Part shown: in pieces, positions 8,332-13,851 of the stretch
How positions within the stretch are numbered: position 1 is the first letter of the stretch
Layout: every line of letters starts with the position of its first letter
Origin: a virus
Virus record (IMG/VR): IMGVR_UViG_3300027969_000220
Coordinates: 1-37,180 of that record
Reading direction: 5' to 3' (one strand)
Length of the DNA stretch: 37,180 nucleotides
Notes under the pieces: generated by a model
What the model saw: only the letters and a program-made list of their open reading frames with translations
Told to the model about the DNA's origin: nothing
Database searches by the model: none
Translations under genes and position numbers: made by a program

Positions 8332-8637
8332 TTAGTCCTCGATCCATATCAAGACACCTTCGACGGTGCAGGTGCAGGGGTAATTACACCAATCGTTGCG
8401 TGCAATGGTATGAGCCGCAACAACCGCCGCTGCCCCCCTCATCGCCGGGTCGTCAATCTTTTCCTTTACCCAGCTGTCGTAAAGCTCTATGGCCGCGTCT
8501 AATAGGTGAACCGAGTCTTCCGGCAGTCGGTATGGTTTGGCTGGCCCACCGGAGTCTTGGTAAGCCATCATAACGGCTTTTTCCATCAGCTCGGTTTTTA
8601 TCACCCCGTTCAAAGCGTCTCGCAAGCTGTAATTCAT
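8332..8637 (-). CDS. Hypothetical early protein behind hammerhead ribozyme 1 (101 aa)
   Basis: About 101 residues from the ATG at 8637, with GAAAGG about 8-13 bases upstream. The longer frame to 8751 reads back through the ribozyme and is rejected. The protein is mostly helical (LRDALNGVIKTELMEKAVMMAY), Ala-rich near the C-terminus, ending with DWCNYPCTCTVEGVLIWIED, where three Cys are close together. No family recognised. Its mRNA would begin with the 3' product of the hammerhead at 8660-8709, giving a leader of about 50 bases with a 5' hydroxyl. Confidence 0.75.
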   Translation of the reverse strand: MNYSLRDALNGVIKTELMEKAVMMAYQDSGGPAKPYRLPEDSVHLLDAAIELYDSWVKEKIDDPAMRGAAAVVAAHTIARNDWCNYPCTCTVEGVLIWIED

Positions 8638-8659
8638 CGTTTTAGCCTTTCGTTTGTTT

Positions 8660-8709
8660 AGCCTCGTCAGTACCGTTATCAACGGTAGACCCCCGGAGGG
8701 GTTTCGGCT
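8660..8709 (-). ncRNA. Type II hammerhead ribozyme 1
   Basis: On the minus strand, 5' to 3': stem II strand AGCC (8709-8706), GAAA, stem III ACCCC-UCCG-GGGGU, cleavage base C17 (8688), stem I UACCGUU-GAU-AACGGUA, core CUGACGA (8670-8664), and stem II strand GGCU (8663-8660). All invariant hammerhead nucleotides are present (CUGANGA, GAAA, U16.1, H17), G10.1-C11.1 pairs, and the molecule is open at stem II, which defines type II. The stem III loop is a UNCG tetraloop. Predicted cleavage is between 8688 and 8687. It starts four bases after the stop of the 79-aa gene and ends 22 bases before the next ATG. Confidence 0.93.
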
Positions 8710-8713
8710 TTGC

Positions 8714-8953
8714 TTAGTTGAGATGTGTGACCTCGTGCAGCGCGTCATCAATGGCCCGCCTTAAAACCCTCAAATCGTATTCGACGGCGGCGGCCATCGT
8801 TCGTATCTGTTTTGCCTCATCGACGGTTGCGTCAACCCTGATACTTTCTACGAGCTTGACAAACTCCTTTATCGTGGCCATAGCCTCGGCCACGGTTGCC
8901 GACACGTCGGCGTCTGGCTTGCCTGTCGCGTACGGTTCGCTTTTATTGCTCAT
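8714..8953 (-). CDS. Hypothetical helical early protein (79 aa)
   Basis: A 79-residue, acidic and almost entirely helical protein (AEAMATIKEFVKLVESIRV ... IRTMAAAVEYDLRVLRRAIDDAL), probably a coiled coil or four-helix element. Its ATG overlaps the stop of the 92-aa gene (ATGA), so translation is likely coupled. It is the third and last gene in the segment bounded by the two hammerhead ribozymes; its stop codon lies four bases before ribozyme 1. No family recognised. Confidence 0.75.
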   Translation of the reverse strand: MSNKSEPYATGKPDADVSATVAEAMATIKEFVKLVESIRVDATVDEAKQIRTMAAAVEYDLRVLRRAIDDALHEVTHLN

Positions 8954-9228
8954 TCGCCCAGCTCCTCAAAAACGTTCCCGATTGTTGTTTCCAGTGACGC
9001 TTGCAACTCTTCCCAGAACCGTAGCTTGGCCTCTTTCATGGCCGCTGTATGGCTTTTGCCGTCTTCAATCTCGTCCTGATACCTTCTTGCCGCTGAATCG
9101 TGGGCGTCGTCATACGCCGTGATCGTGTCGCCTGTGTCGTCTAGGTTCTCGTCAACCCAGTTATTCAGGAGCGTCCTGATCTTGCTTTTGATCGCTTTGC
9201 GTGTCGCTGGCACCTTGTAGTCTGGCAT
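8950..9228 (-). CDS. Hypothetical early protein (92 aa)
   Basis: A 92-residue protein starting at the ATG at 9228, with GAAAGGG about ten bases upstream. The N-terminus is basic (YKVPATRKAIKSKIRTLLNNW) and the rest is acidic and helical (DDAHDSAARRYQDEIEDGKSHTAAMKEAKLRFWEEL). No family recognised. It is the middle gene of the ribozyme-bounded segment and overlaps the next gene by four bases (ATGA). A 66-base gap separates it from the 69-aa gene upstream; no promoter is evident in that gap. Confidence 0.75.
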   Translation of the reverse strand: MPDYKVPATRKAIKSKIRTLLNNWVDENLDDTGDTITAYDDAHDSAARRYQDEIEDGKSHTAAMKEAKLRFWEELQASLETTIGNVFEELGE

Positions 9229-9294
9229 TGTCCCGCCCTTTCAGTATTGTTGTTGAACCGACATTCATCATTCCGAGCCATCCGTTCGCTTTGG

Positions 9295-9504
9295 TCATTG
9301 AGCCTGAGTCCAGATCCAGAACTCGACAACTTTTTCGTCACTTAGCCAATGACCTGTGCATGGGTTTTCAATCCAGATGCCACCAGATTCGTCTACGCTG
9401 GCCTCTTGGCAATTTGCCCACTCGCAAACCGATGCGGCGATCAAATCGCCAACCCCAGCAACTACATCTGCCCCTATGCTTGCCCTTATTTCTGTTGCTT
9501 GCAT
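9295..9504 (-). CDS. Hypothetical early protein behind hammerhead ribozyme 2 (69 aa)
   Basis: A 69-residue acidic protein from the ATG at 9504, with GAAAGG upstream. It shows an Ala/Val-rich helical N-terminal half (GADVVAGVGDLIAASVCEW) and a Trp-rich second half (GGIWIENPCTGHWLSDEKVVEFWIW). No family recognised. The leader between ribozyme 2 and this ATG closely resembles that between ribozyme 1 and the 101-aa gene (shared CGAAAGGCT), so the ribozyme plus leader looks like one duplicated cassette. Confidence 0.7.
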   Translation of the reverse strand: MQATEIRASIGADVVAGVGDLIAASVCEWANCQEASVDESGGIWIENPCTGHWLSDEKVVEFWIWTQAQ

Positions 9505-9526
9505 GTTCCAGCCTTTCGTGTGTTAT

Positions 9527-9576
9527 AGCCTCGTCAGTGCCGACCAGATCGGCAGACGCCTTCCGGCGTTTCGGCT
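9527..9576 (-). ncRNA. Type II hammerhead ribozyme 2
   Basis: On the minus strand, 5' to 3': stem II strand AGCC (9576-9573), GAAA, stem III ACGCC-GGAA-GGCGU with a GNRA tetraloop, cleavage base C17 (9555), stem I UGCCGA-UCUGG-UCGGCA, core CUGACGA (9537-9531), and stem II strand GGCU (9530-9527). The core is identical to ribozyme 1, while stems I and III differ in sequence but keep pairing, which is covariation between two natural copies. Predicted cleavage is between 9555 and 9554. The first A is shared with the TAA stop of the 119-aa gene, so the ribozyme begins exactly at the end of that gene. Confidence 0.93.
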
Positions 9577-9935
9577 TAGGATAAGTCTTTATTCCGCCGC
9601 TGTTCGCCCAGCCAATCCATCTGGTGCCGCAAAACCATGTTGACCATCCGGCATTGGTTTTCGTCGGATATTTCAAGCTTGTCAATCAGGTCGGCCACCG
9701 CGTCAACTATCTTGATAAGCTCTTCCGCATAAATCCAGCCGCTTTGAGTGTTTACAGCGACCCGTTCGCCAATTGTGGGGAAGTATTCGCCGTACATGGT
9801 TATGACCTTTTCTGCCCGTTCAACCCCAACATCCTCAAGCGTGATTTGGGTCTTGGCAGGAAGGGTTGTCTTTGTAACGCTAACGTCTTTTACGGTGCCA
9901 ACTACGATGTATTCGACTTTGTTCATCAGGGTCAT
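9576..9935 (-). CDS. Hypothetical early protein (119 aa)
   Basis: A 119-residue protein from the ATG at 9935 with AAAGG about nine bases upstream (a second in-frame ATG at 9926 is possible). The N-terminal 60 residues are beta-rich (KVEYIVVGTVKDVSVTKTTL ... KVITMYGEYFPTIGERVAVN), like a small barrel; the C-terminal half is helical (LIKIVDAVADLIDKLEI, MVNMVLRHQMDWL). No family recognised. It is the first gene after the candidate promoter at 9993-10020 and ends exactly where hammerhead ribozyme 2 begins. Confidence 0.75.
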   Translation of the reverse strand: MTLMNKVEYIVVGTVKDVSVTKTTLPAKTQITLEDVGVERAEKVITMYGEYFPTIGERVAVNTQSGWIYAEELIKIVDAVADLIDKLEISDENQCRMVNMVLRHQMDWLGEQRRNKDLS

Positions 9936-9992
9936 CGGTTTCTGCCTTTCGTTCGTTTCGGTTTTCGTTCGCCCTCATTGGGCTACATGTAT

Positions 9993-10020
9993 ATAGTACC
10001 GGGTTCCCGGAAATAGTCAA
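9993..10020 (-). promoter_or_regulatory. Early leftward promoter with embedded operator
   Basis: On the minus strand TTGACT (10020-10015), a 16-base spacer and TACTAT (9998-9993). The spacer is filled by TTCCGGGAACCCGG, almost identical to the spacer of the plus-strand promoter at 16747-16774. A further GGAACCCGG copy lies just upstream at 10021-10029. The same operator between -35 and -10 in two promoters pointing in different directions indicates binding by one repressor. It drives the 119-aa gene and the ribozyme-linked genes. Confidence 0.7.
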
Positions 10021-10058
10021 GGAACCCGGCAGAATATTTCTAAATTCTTTCTGGCCTG

Positions 10059-10232
10059 TCATTTAGCCTCATTGATTGCTTGCCGCAAAAACCACGCGAC
10101 GACCCGTACAGGCTGCTCCGGTTGCTCGTCGTCAACCTTTGCCAATCTCTTGGCCATAAGCATGATCGTCTTGGCCGCGACCTCTGGCGTGACATCTACA
10201 GCCACGCTGGCCGATTCCTCTAGTGCCGTCAT
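10059..10232 (-). CDS. Hypothetical small early protein (57 aa)
   Basis: A 57-residue gene whose ATG at 10232 overlaps the stop of the 87-aa gene (ATGA), with GGAAGG about ten bases upstream inside that gene. The product is helical: an acidic N-terminus (TALEESASVAVDV), a central KTIMLMAKRLAKV helix and a C-terminal VVAWFLRQAINEAK helix. No family recognised. It is the last gene of the short cluster starting at 11269 and is followed by the promoter at 9993-10020. Support is the coupled start, the ribosome site and the clean fit between neighbours. Confidence 0.65.
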   Translation of the reverse strand: MTALEESASVAVDVTPEVAAKTIMLMAKRLAKVDDEQPEQPVRVVAWFLRQAINEAK

Positions 10233-10492
10233 ATGATGAGACCTTCCATATTTGCACGAGCCTTGGCGGACAGCGCTTCCGGGTTCTCGATGTCCATAAG
10301 CAAGGCGTACTCTTCCGGGTAGTGTTCGCGGATTGTCTGGAGCAATTTCACGACGGTAGCCGTTTCCGGTTCCAGCTGGTGCCGTGGTCCGATGGCAAAG
10401 AACTCGTCGATTTCCATCATGATCTCAACCTTGTCCAAGCTATCGAGTTCACGGTTTTCGGTCATGTGCTGATATTCATCCCACCTCGTCAT
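10229..10492 (-). CDS. Hypothetical early protein (87 aa)
   Basis: An 87-residue acidic helical protein (DSLDKVEIMMEIDEFF ... TATVVKLLQTIREHYPEEYALLMDI). The ATG at 10492 lies inside the nuclease gene, overlapping it by 17 bases. An alternative in-frame ATG gives MTENREL. No family recognised. Its end is coupled to the 57-aa gene. Confidence 0.7.
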   Translation of the reverse strand: MTRWDEYQHMTENRELDSLDKVEIMMEIDEFFAIGPRHQLEPETATVVKLLQTIREHYPEEYALLMDIENPEALSAKARANMEGLII

Positions 10493-10832
10493 CTATCACC
10501 CCCAAGTTTGTGTCGTCCTTTGCCGCCTGTTGTTCAGCCGCCACTGTTTGCAGATCGGTATCCTTGATCAGGTACCAGCGTCCCGGTCTGCCCTTTACCT
10601 GCAAGCAGACCACCGGTGTCTTTTTTTCCTTCTTGGCCTTCTTGGCCGCGTCGTCCCATAGCGTGATGACCGCGTGCCGTGCGGAGGCTTTACACTCCAG
10701 ATACAGCTTTTCATGCACGGAATCGGACCGGGTCTTGTCGCTTCGGTTCTGGCTGCCTGAGCCGGGGTTGCGGAGGCTACCAAAATCAGCCGCCGCACGG
10801 GCTTCACCCTTCTGCCAAGTTCGTCTATGCAT
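10476..10832 (-). CDS. PD-(D/E)xK-type nuclease, Holliday-junction-resolvase-like
   Basis: A 118-residue protein with the arrangement of small archaeal-Hjc-like or phage resolvases: KGEARAAADFG near the N-terminus (the conserved Glu), a basic SGSQNRSDKTRSDS loop with Asp, the catalytic strand LYLECKA (ExK), then a helix DDAAKKAKKEKKTPVVCLQVK. These match a PD-(D/E)xK fold, in which the Asp, Glu and Lys bind metal and cut DNA. The likely role is resolving recombination or replication intermediates before packaging. Start ATG at 10832, overlapping the 77-aa gene by 8 bases. An alternative is another small nuclease of the same fold; the family-level call is fairly sure, the substrate is not. Confidence 0.72.
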   Translation of the reverse strand: MHRRTWQKGEARAAADFGSLRNPGSGSQNRSDKTRSDSVHEKLYLECKASARHAVITLWDDAAKKAKKEKKTPVVCLQVKGRPGRWYLIKDTDLQTVAAEQQAAKDDTNLGVIDDEVG

Positions 10833-11058
10833 TGTCTAACCTCATTTGGCACCATTCTTTAGCGTGATAAAGGTCTTCAAACTCACACGCCACCCCCCAC
10901 TTCTCAAGTTTGGTTGGGCCATACCCGTCAGGGTGTTGGACCAGCCGCCCAACGTAGGCTTGCCATCTGGTCCCGTCGCCCCGGTAATCTATTTGCGCGT
11001 AATGCCCGTCGCCCAAAGCAATAAGAACCGTTCCGCTTTTGTCATTCGTCCAAATCAT
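10825..11058 (-). CDS. Hypothetical early protein (77 aa)
   Basis: A 77-residue protein with beta-rich N-terminal half (SGTVLIALGDGHYAQIDYRG, RWQAYVGRLVQ) and a C-terminal helix (FEDLYHAKEWCQMRL). The ATG at 11058 overlaps the preceding gene by 17 bases and has GGAAGGAC upstream. The layout resembles small phage proteins of unknown function with one beta sheet packed on a helix. No function assigned. Confidence 0.7.
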   Translation of the reverse strand: MIWTNDKSGTVLIALGDGHYAQIDYRGDGTRWQAYVGRLVQHPDGYGPTKLEKWGVACEFEDLYHAKEWCQMRLDNA

Positions 11059-11269
11059 TGCCGGCGTCCTTCCTCATTTGCTTTCGTGCCTCGTACATCA
11101 TCTCGGCCAGCCCGCCGTAAAGCGTGAACCGGCTGCCCCGGACCAGCGAAAAGGTCGGGTTGGCCTCCGTTTCTTCCTCGTTATGCCCAAAGATGACCAG
11201 CGTAGCGTAGCGCCGGGCCAACTCCTCAAGCAGTTCGTTGTTTGTCGCCATTGCAAGCTCGTTGTCCAT
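11042..11269 (-). CDS. Hypothetical early protein (75 aa)
   Basis: About 75 residues from the ATG at 11269, chosen because AAGGAG stands six bases upstream; the frame also opens at 11287 inside the antirepressor stop. Acidic, with a helical N-terminus (ATNNELLEELARRYATLVIFG) and a C-terminal helix (GGLAEMMYEARKQMRKDAG). No family recognised. It follows the antirepressor after ten bases and heads a chain of overlapping genes to 10059. Confidence 0.7.
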   Translation of the reverse strand: MDNELAMATNNELLEELARRYATLVIFGHNEEETEANPTFSLVRGSRFTLYGGLAEMMYEARKQMRKDAGNDLDE

Positions 11270-11279
11270 TGGTTGCTCC

Positions 11280-12059
11280 TTAAGCAAATAGAGGCGTGTT
11301 GTCGTCTTTGCCGCCCAGCTTTTCCGCCAGCTTTGCTATTCCCTTAGCGGTGATCTTCATCTGCGTTCTTACGGAAGTTGACCCGTCCGGCTTGGACACC
11401 TCTGTTGTAACGTGTTCTAAAAGCCCGCTTTGAAGCTTGTCCTGATAGCCAATCCAAGACATATTGCCGGGTCGCTTGTATGCCCACTTGTCTTGGCTTA
11501 AGTAGTCAAATAGTTCCTTTGGCCTCATCTTAAGCGTTTTGGCCGCGTCGGTTACGCACATGGACCCGTCTTGGCCTTCCAGCCGTTTCATGGCTTTAAC
11601 CTTTGGCGCCGCCTCGTCCAGCTTGCCCGTTAACTCTAAAGTCTTTTGGGCGTATTGCTGAAGCAACGGTATTAACGCTGCCGGGTCGCTCAGGTCGATT
11701 GCCGGTTGCTCCTGCCGACCGTAGCCGCCCGTTTTGCGGATAGACGGGAGGACTTCCGACGTCACCCACTTCTTGAACGCCTTGGCCCCCGGTTTCCGGC
11801 TGGTCATAATCAGGGAGTAAAGGCCAGACTCGTTGACAACGTAAGTCCATTGCTTTCTTCCAATTGAATCCGTGACTTCGATAGTATCGAACTCATCTTC
11901 ATCAAGCCTAAGCATCGCATCAGTTACGTTTCCAATCGTCAGCACGTCGCACACATCCTTGGCCACCCACCTCGGTTCTCCGTCCTCGCCAATGACAACA
12001 CGAATTGTCTGGCTGGTGATCGGGAACGTGAACTGCGTTATTTCGTTTTTGCCCGTCAT
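11280..12059 (-). CDS. Bro-N / KilAC antirepressor
   Basis: A 259-residue antirepressor-like protein. Residues ~5-115 form a Bro-N domain: IRVVIGEDGEPRWVAKDVCDVL, then DEDEFDTIEV, VVNESGLYSLIMTSRKPGAKAFKKWVTSEVLPSIRKTGGY, with the conserved NESGLYSLI and KKWVTSEVLPSIRKTG segments. Residues ~135-250 match the phage antirepressor C-terminal (KilAC) domain, with GSMCVTDAAKTLKMRPKELFDYLSQDKW and a following GLLEHVTTEV. Such proteins inactivate a phage repressor or act as DNA-binding regulators. Start ATG at 12059, with a dyad GGTTC-AATA-GAACC just upstream suggesting it is itself controlled by the shared operator. Confidence 0.9.
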   Translation of the reverse strand: MTGKNEITQFTFPITSQTIRVVIGEDGEPRWVAKDVCDVLTIGNVTDAMLRLDEDEFDTIEVTDSIGRKQWTYVVNESGLYSLIMTSRKPGAKAFKKWVTSEVLPSIRKTGGYGRQEQPAIDLSDPAALIPLLQQYAQKTLELTGKLDEAAPKVKAMKRLEGQDGSMCVTDAAKTLKMRPKELFDYLSQDKWAYKRPGNMSWIGYQDKLQSGLLEHVTTEVSKPDGSTSVRTQMKITAKGIAKLAEKLGGKDDNTPLFA

Positions 12060-12079
12060 ATTTTTACCCTATTCTTTCC

Positions 12080-12093
12080 GGTTCTATTGAACC
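12080..12093. promoter_or_regulatory. Operator-like dyad upstream of the antirepressor
   Basis: A perfect inverted repeat GGTTC-N4-GAACC in the 35-base gap between the zinc-ribbon gene stop and the antirepressor ATG. The following minus-strand bases GAACCGGAAAGAATAG parallel GAACCGGGAAGAATAG at the portal promoter. No good -35 hexamer is visible, so only operator status is proposed. Confidence 0.45.
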
Positions 12094-12094
12094 A

Positions 12095-12460
12095 TCATCT
12101 GCCCTTGGCGAACATCGCCCCGGTGCTACCAACCGACTCAAACCAAGCCCGAAAGCTGGCACGTGATTGGTCATCGGTGCCCTTGAAGTTAATCCCCCGG
12201 TCCTCGGCCCATCTCTTCAGCCGTTCGCCTTCCTCGATCCGCTGACAGCTGGCCTCAAATAGCTGCTCCTCCGTGGCCTTCGGTACGCCCGCGTATTTCA
12301 TCGCCTTAATGCAGCGACAGGCAAACGCCGCCGTATGCGTCCCACTTGTCCCTCTTACGGGAAGAACCACAGCGCCTGTATTTCCACAAGTCGTACATTC
12401 GCCGTAGTAAAGATCTTCCACCGCTTCTGTCACCCACTCTGCTTCCGTTTCTACCAACAT
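12095..12460 (-). CDS. Zinc-ribbon protein (121 aa)
   Basis: About 121 residues from the ATG at 12460, which has AAGGAG seven bases upstream; the frame further upstream to 12586 overlaps the rep gene end and the operator. A likely zinc site is formed by ECTTCGNTG (CxxC) and FACRC (CxC) about 25 residues later, with a loop between. The C-terminal half is helical and charged (EEQLFEASCQRIEEGERLKRWAEDRG). Similar two-part proteins accompany phage replication genes, where a loader or primase accessory role is possible, but no specific function can be assigned. Its own promoter/operator lies at 12488-12534. Confidence 0.72.
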   Translation of the reverse strand: MLVETEAEWVTEAVEDLYYGECTTCGNTGAVVLPVRGTSGTHTAAFACRCIKAMKYAGVPKATEEQLFEASCQRIEEGERLKRWAEDRGINFKGTDDQSRASFRAWFESVGSTGAMFAKGR

Positions 12461-12487
12461 CTTGAATCTCCTTGATTTGGTATCTTC

Positions 12488-12534
12488 ATGGTTCCCGATA
12501 CCCAAGACTATTGAATTGGGAACCATAAAGTCAA
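12488..12534 (-). promoter_or_regulatory. Promoter with inverted-repeat operator, zinc-ribbon gene
   Basis: On the minus strand TTGACT (12534-12529), then TAGTCT (12510-12505) at 18 bases or ATAGTC at 17. Arms ATGGTTCCC (12488-12496) and GGGAACCAT (12518-12526) form a 9-base inverted repeat, 21 bases apart, around the -10. It lies between the rep stop and the zinc-ribbon start. The GGGAACC half-site matches those at other promoters here. Confidence 0.6.
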
Positions 12535-12548
12535 GCAGTATTTTATTT

Positions 12549-13709
12549 TTAATCCGCCAGCCCTTCCTTCCGCAGGATATCGCCAATCTCGGCCAGCTTT
12601 TTTCCTTGGGTCACAAGCTCGTTCTGGCGTTCGTTGCGCCGCTTCATGAGGTCTTTCAGCGCGGCCCTGTCCGCCTCGGCCTTTTGCCTTGCCTCGTTTT
12701 CCCGGATCCTATTTTCCGCCGCTTCCTTTTCCCTTGCCGCTAGGCCATAGCCATTGGCCGCTCGTTCTTCGACGCTCATTTCTACCATCTTGCCACCAAG
12801 AAGCCCGCCAAGAGGCCTTCCCGGCGGTTTCTGGTTCCCGTTACTGGCCGGCAATCGCGGTGGTGGGTCTTGGCCGGGTGCCGGTTGGTTCGGATAGGGC
12901 GTCTTGACCTCTAGCCATTGGCCATTTTTGAGGACGCGTTTGCCGTCCTTAGTCGTGATGCGATCTGTGTTTACCGATGGTGGGGCCAGCGTTTCCCTGA
13001 CCTCGGCGTCGGTCATTCGCCGACAAATCGCCGTGAAATAGTTCACTCCCCGCGCCGGGTCAGTCTTCATCAGAGCCGCCTCGATTCTCGGTTCTTCCCA
13101 GCCAGCCATGCGAATCTGGTGAAGCACGGCGTTCGGGTTGTTCGGGAAAGCTGCGTTGATTTTGGTAATTAGGCTGCCTGACAGAACGAGGGGGAGGACG
13201 CCGGGAAGCTTGGCCGCCGTCGTCGCACTTTGACATTCAGTAACGCTTACGCTCGCTCCCTCCCTCTCTTCCGGTTTAGGAATCAATCTAGGAACCAATC
13301 TAAGTAAAGCATCCCCGTTTTCCGGGGGTCTTAATCCACGTATTTCGGGGGTCTTGATCCTTGTATTTCGGGAATCCCGAATTTCGGGAACCTTGTTTTC
13401 CGTGGGTCTTGAATCGTTATCTTCGCATACCTCCCTGACCTCGCCCACCCATCTTACCAAGGTGCCGGACCGGGTTCGCTTTGTCTCGATAAAACCGTTT
13501 TCTTTCAGCCACCTGATAGCCAAGGTTATCGCGGTTTCCTGAATCCCCCAGTCTTCCATAATGAACCGCTGGATGATCTTCTCAAACCCCGTCAAGTCGC
13601 GCTGGACCGTCCTCGTAAAAATCGAGCCGGCGACCATCTTGTGAGAAGCCGGAATATCAAGCGAAGCAATACGTTGCGGGACCGATATAAAATAGACCTT
13701 GTCAGTCAT
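12549..13709 (-). CDS. Phage replication protein (O/DnaD-like initiator)
   Basis: A 386-residue protein with an N-terminal winged-helix-like region (residues ~10-95: FEKIIQRFIMEDWGIQETAITLAIRWLKENGFIETKRTRSG) typical of phage replication initiators. A low-complexity linker with repeated PEIR/RPPEN words is encoded by the iterons at 13317-13417. A middle conserved part (GSLITKINAAFPNNPNAVLHQIRMAGWEEPRIEAAL) is followed by a highly charged C-terminal helix (EVRARQKAEADRAALKDLMKRR-like) that may recruit a helicase. The origin inside the initiator gene resembles the lambda O arrangement. Start ATG at 13709 with GAGGA upstream. No helicase or polymerase gene is recognised in the window, so the phage probably uses host enzymes. 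Confidence 0.78.
   Translation of the reverse strand: MTDKVYFISVPQRIASLDIPASHKMVAGSIFTRTVQRDLTGFEKIIQRFIMEDWGIQETAITLAIRWLKENGFIETKRTRSGTLVRWVGEVREVCEDNDSRPTENKVPEIRDSRNTRIKTPEIRGLRPPENGDALLRLVPRLIPKPEEREGASVSVTECQSATTAAKLPGVLPLVLSGSLITKINAAFPNNPNAVLHQIRMAGWEEPRIEAALMKTDPARGVNYFTAICRRMTDAEVRETLAPPSVNTDRITTKDGKRVLKNGQWLEVKTPYPNQPAPGQDPPPRLPASNGNQKPPGRPLGGLLGGKMVEMSVEERAANGYGLAAREKEAAENRIRENEARQKAEADRAALKDLMKRRNERQNELVTQGKKLAEIGDILRKEGLAD
13317..13417. repeat. Iterons inside the replication gene, candidate origin
   Basis: Direct repeats of about 23 bases start at 13317 (GTTTTCCGGGGGTCTTAATC), 13340 (GTATTTCGGGGGTCTTGATC) and 13363 (GTATTTCGGG, then diverging). A short copy lies near 13380 (ATTTCGGGAACC) and a further long copy at 13395 (GTTTTCCGTGGGTCTTGAAT). 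The first three have an exact 23-base period, close to two helical turns. Just upstream, AGGAATCAATCT and AGGAACCAATCT form another tandem pair (about 13279-13302). Iterons within an initiator gene mark an initiator-binding origin. Confidence 0.65.
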
Positions 13710-13732
13710 AATCCACTATCCTCATAGCACTC

Positions 13733-13761
13733 TTGATAACCAACGAATCCCGTGCTAGAAT
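13733..13761 (+). promoter_or_regulatory. Rightward promoter antisense to the rep leader
   Basis: TTGATA (13733-13738), exactly 17 bases, TAGAAT (13756-13761) on the plus strand, so transcription would start near 13768. The 10-base inverted repeat CCAACGAATC (13740-13749) / GATTCGTTGG (13763-13772) brackets the -10 and could be an operator, or a hairpin in the oppositely directed rep leader. Confidence 0.6.
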
Positions 13762-13767
13762 AGATTC

Positions 13768-13846
13768 GTTGGTGAGTTCGGTTGCTTCGTTCCACCACAC
13801 CAAAAAAGCGGCCTCAAGACGTTCTAAGCGTCTGGGGCTTTTTTAT
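13768..13846 (+). ncRNA. Candidate antisense small RNA over the rep leader
   Basis: Bounded on the left by the promoter at 13733-13761 and on the right by a strong terminator ending in six T. No reading frame is present. The predicted RNA of about 80 nt is complementary to the leader of the leftward rep transcript that would start near 13852. A TGGTG/CACCA helix can form near its 5' end before the terminator hairpin. Start and role are inferred. Confidence 0.5.
13802..13846. terminator. Bidirectional intrinsic terminator
   Basis: A hairpin pairing GCCTCAAGACG (about 13811-13821) with CGTCTGGGGC, flanked by AAAAAA on the left (13802-13807) and TTTTTT on the right. It can end the rightward small RNA and also leftward transcripts from csrA or from the promoter at 13859-13887. 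In the latter case it would sit in the rep leader as an attenuator. Confidence 0.8.
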
Positions 13847-13851
13847 TGGCG

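Noticed and set aside
9905-9950. Third hammerhead-like core (CTGATGA with GAAA) at the 119-aa gene start
   Set aside because: The bases between GAAA and CTGATGA are too few to form stems III and I, and CTGATGA is simply the coding sequence at the start codon.
9880-10062. 60-residue minus-strand frame overlapping the 57-aa gene stop
   Set aside because: It runs through the promoter/operator at 9993-10020 and into the 119-aa gene, and its peptide has no structure; the TGATG start overlap looks accidental.
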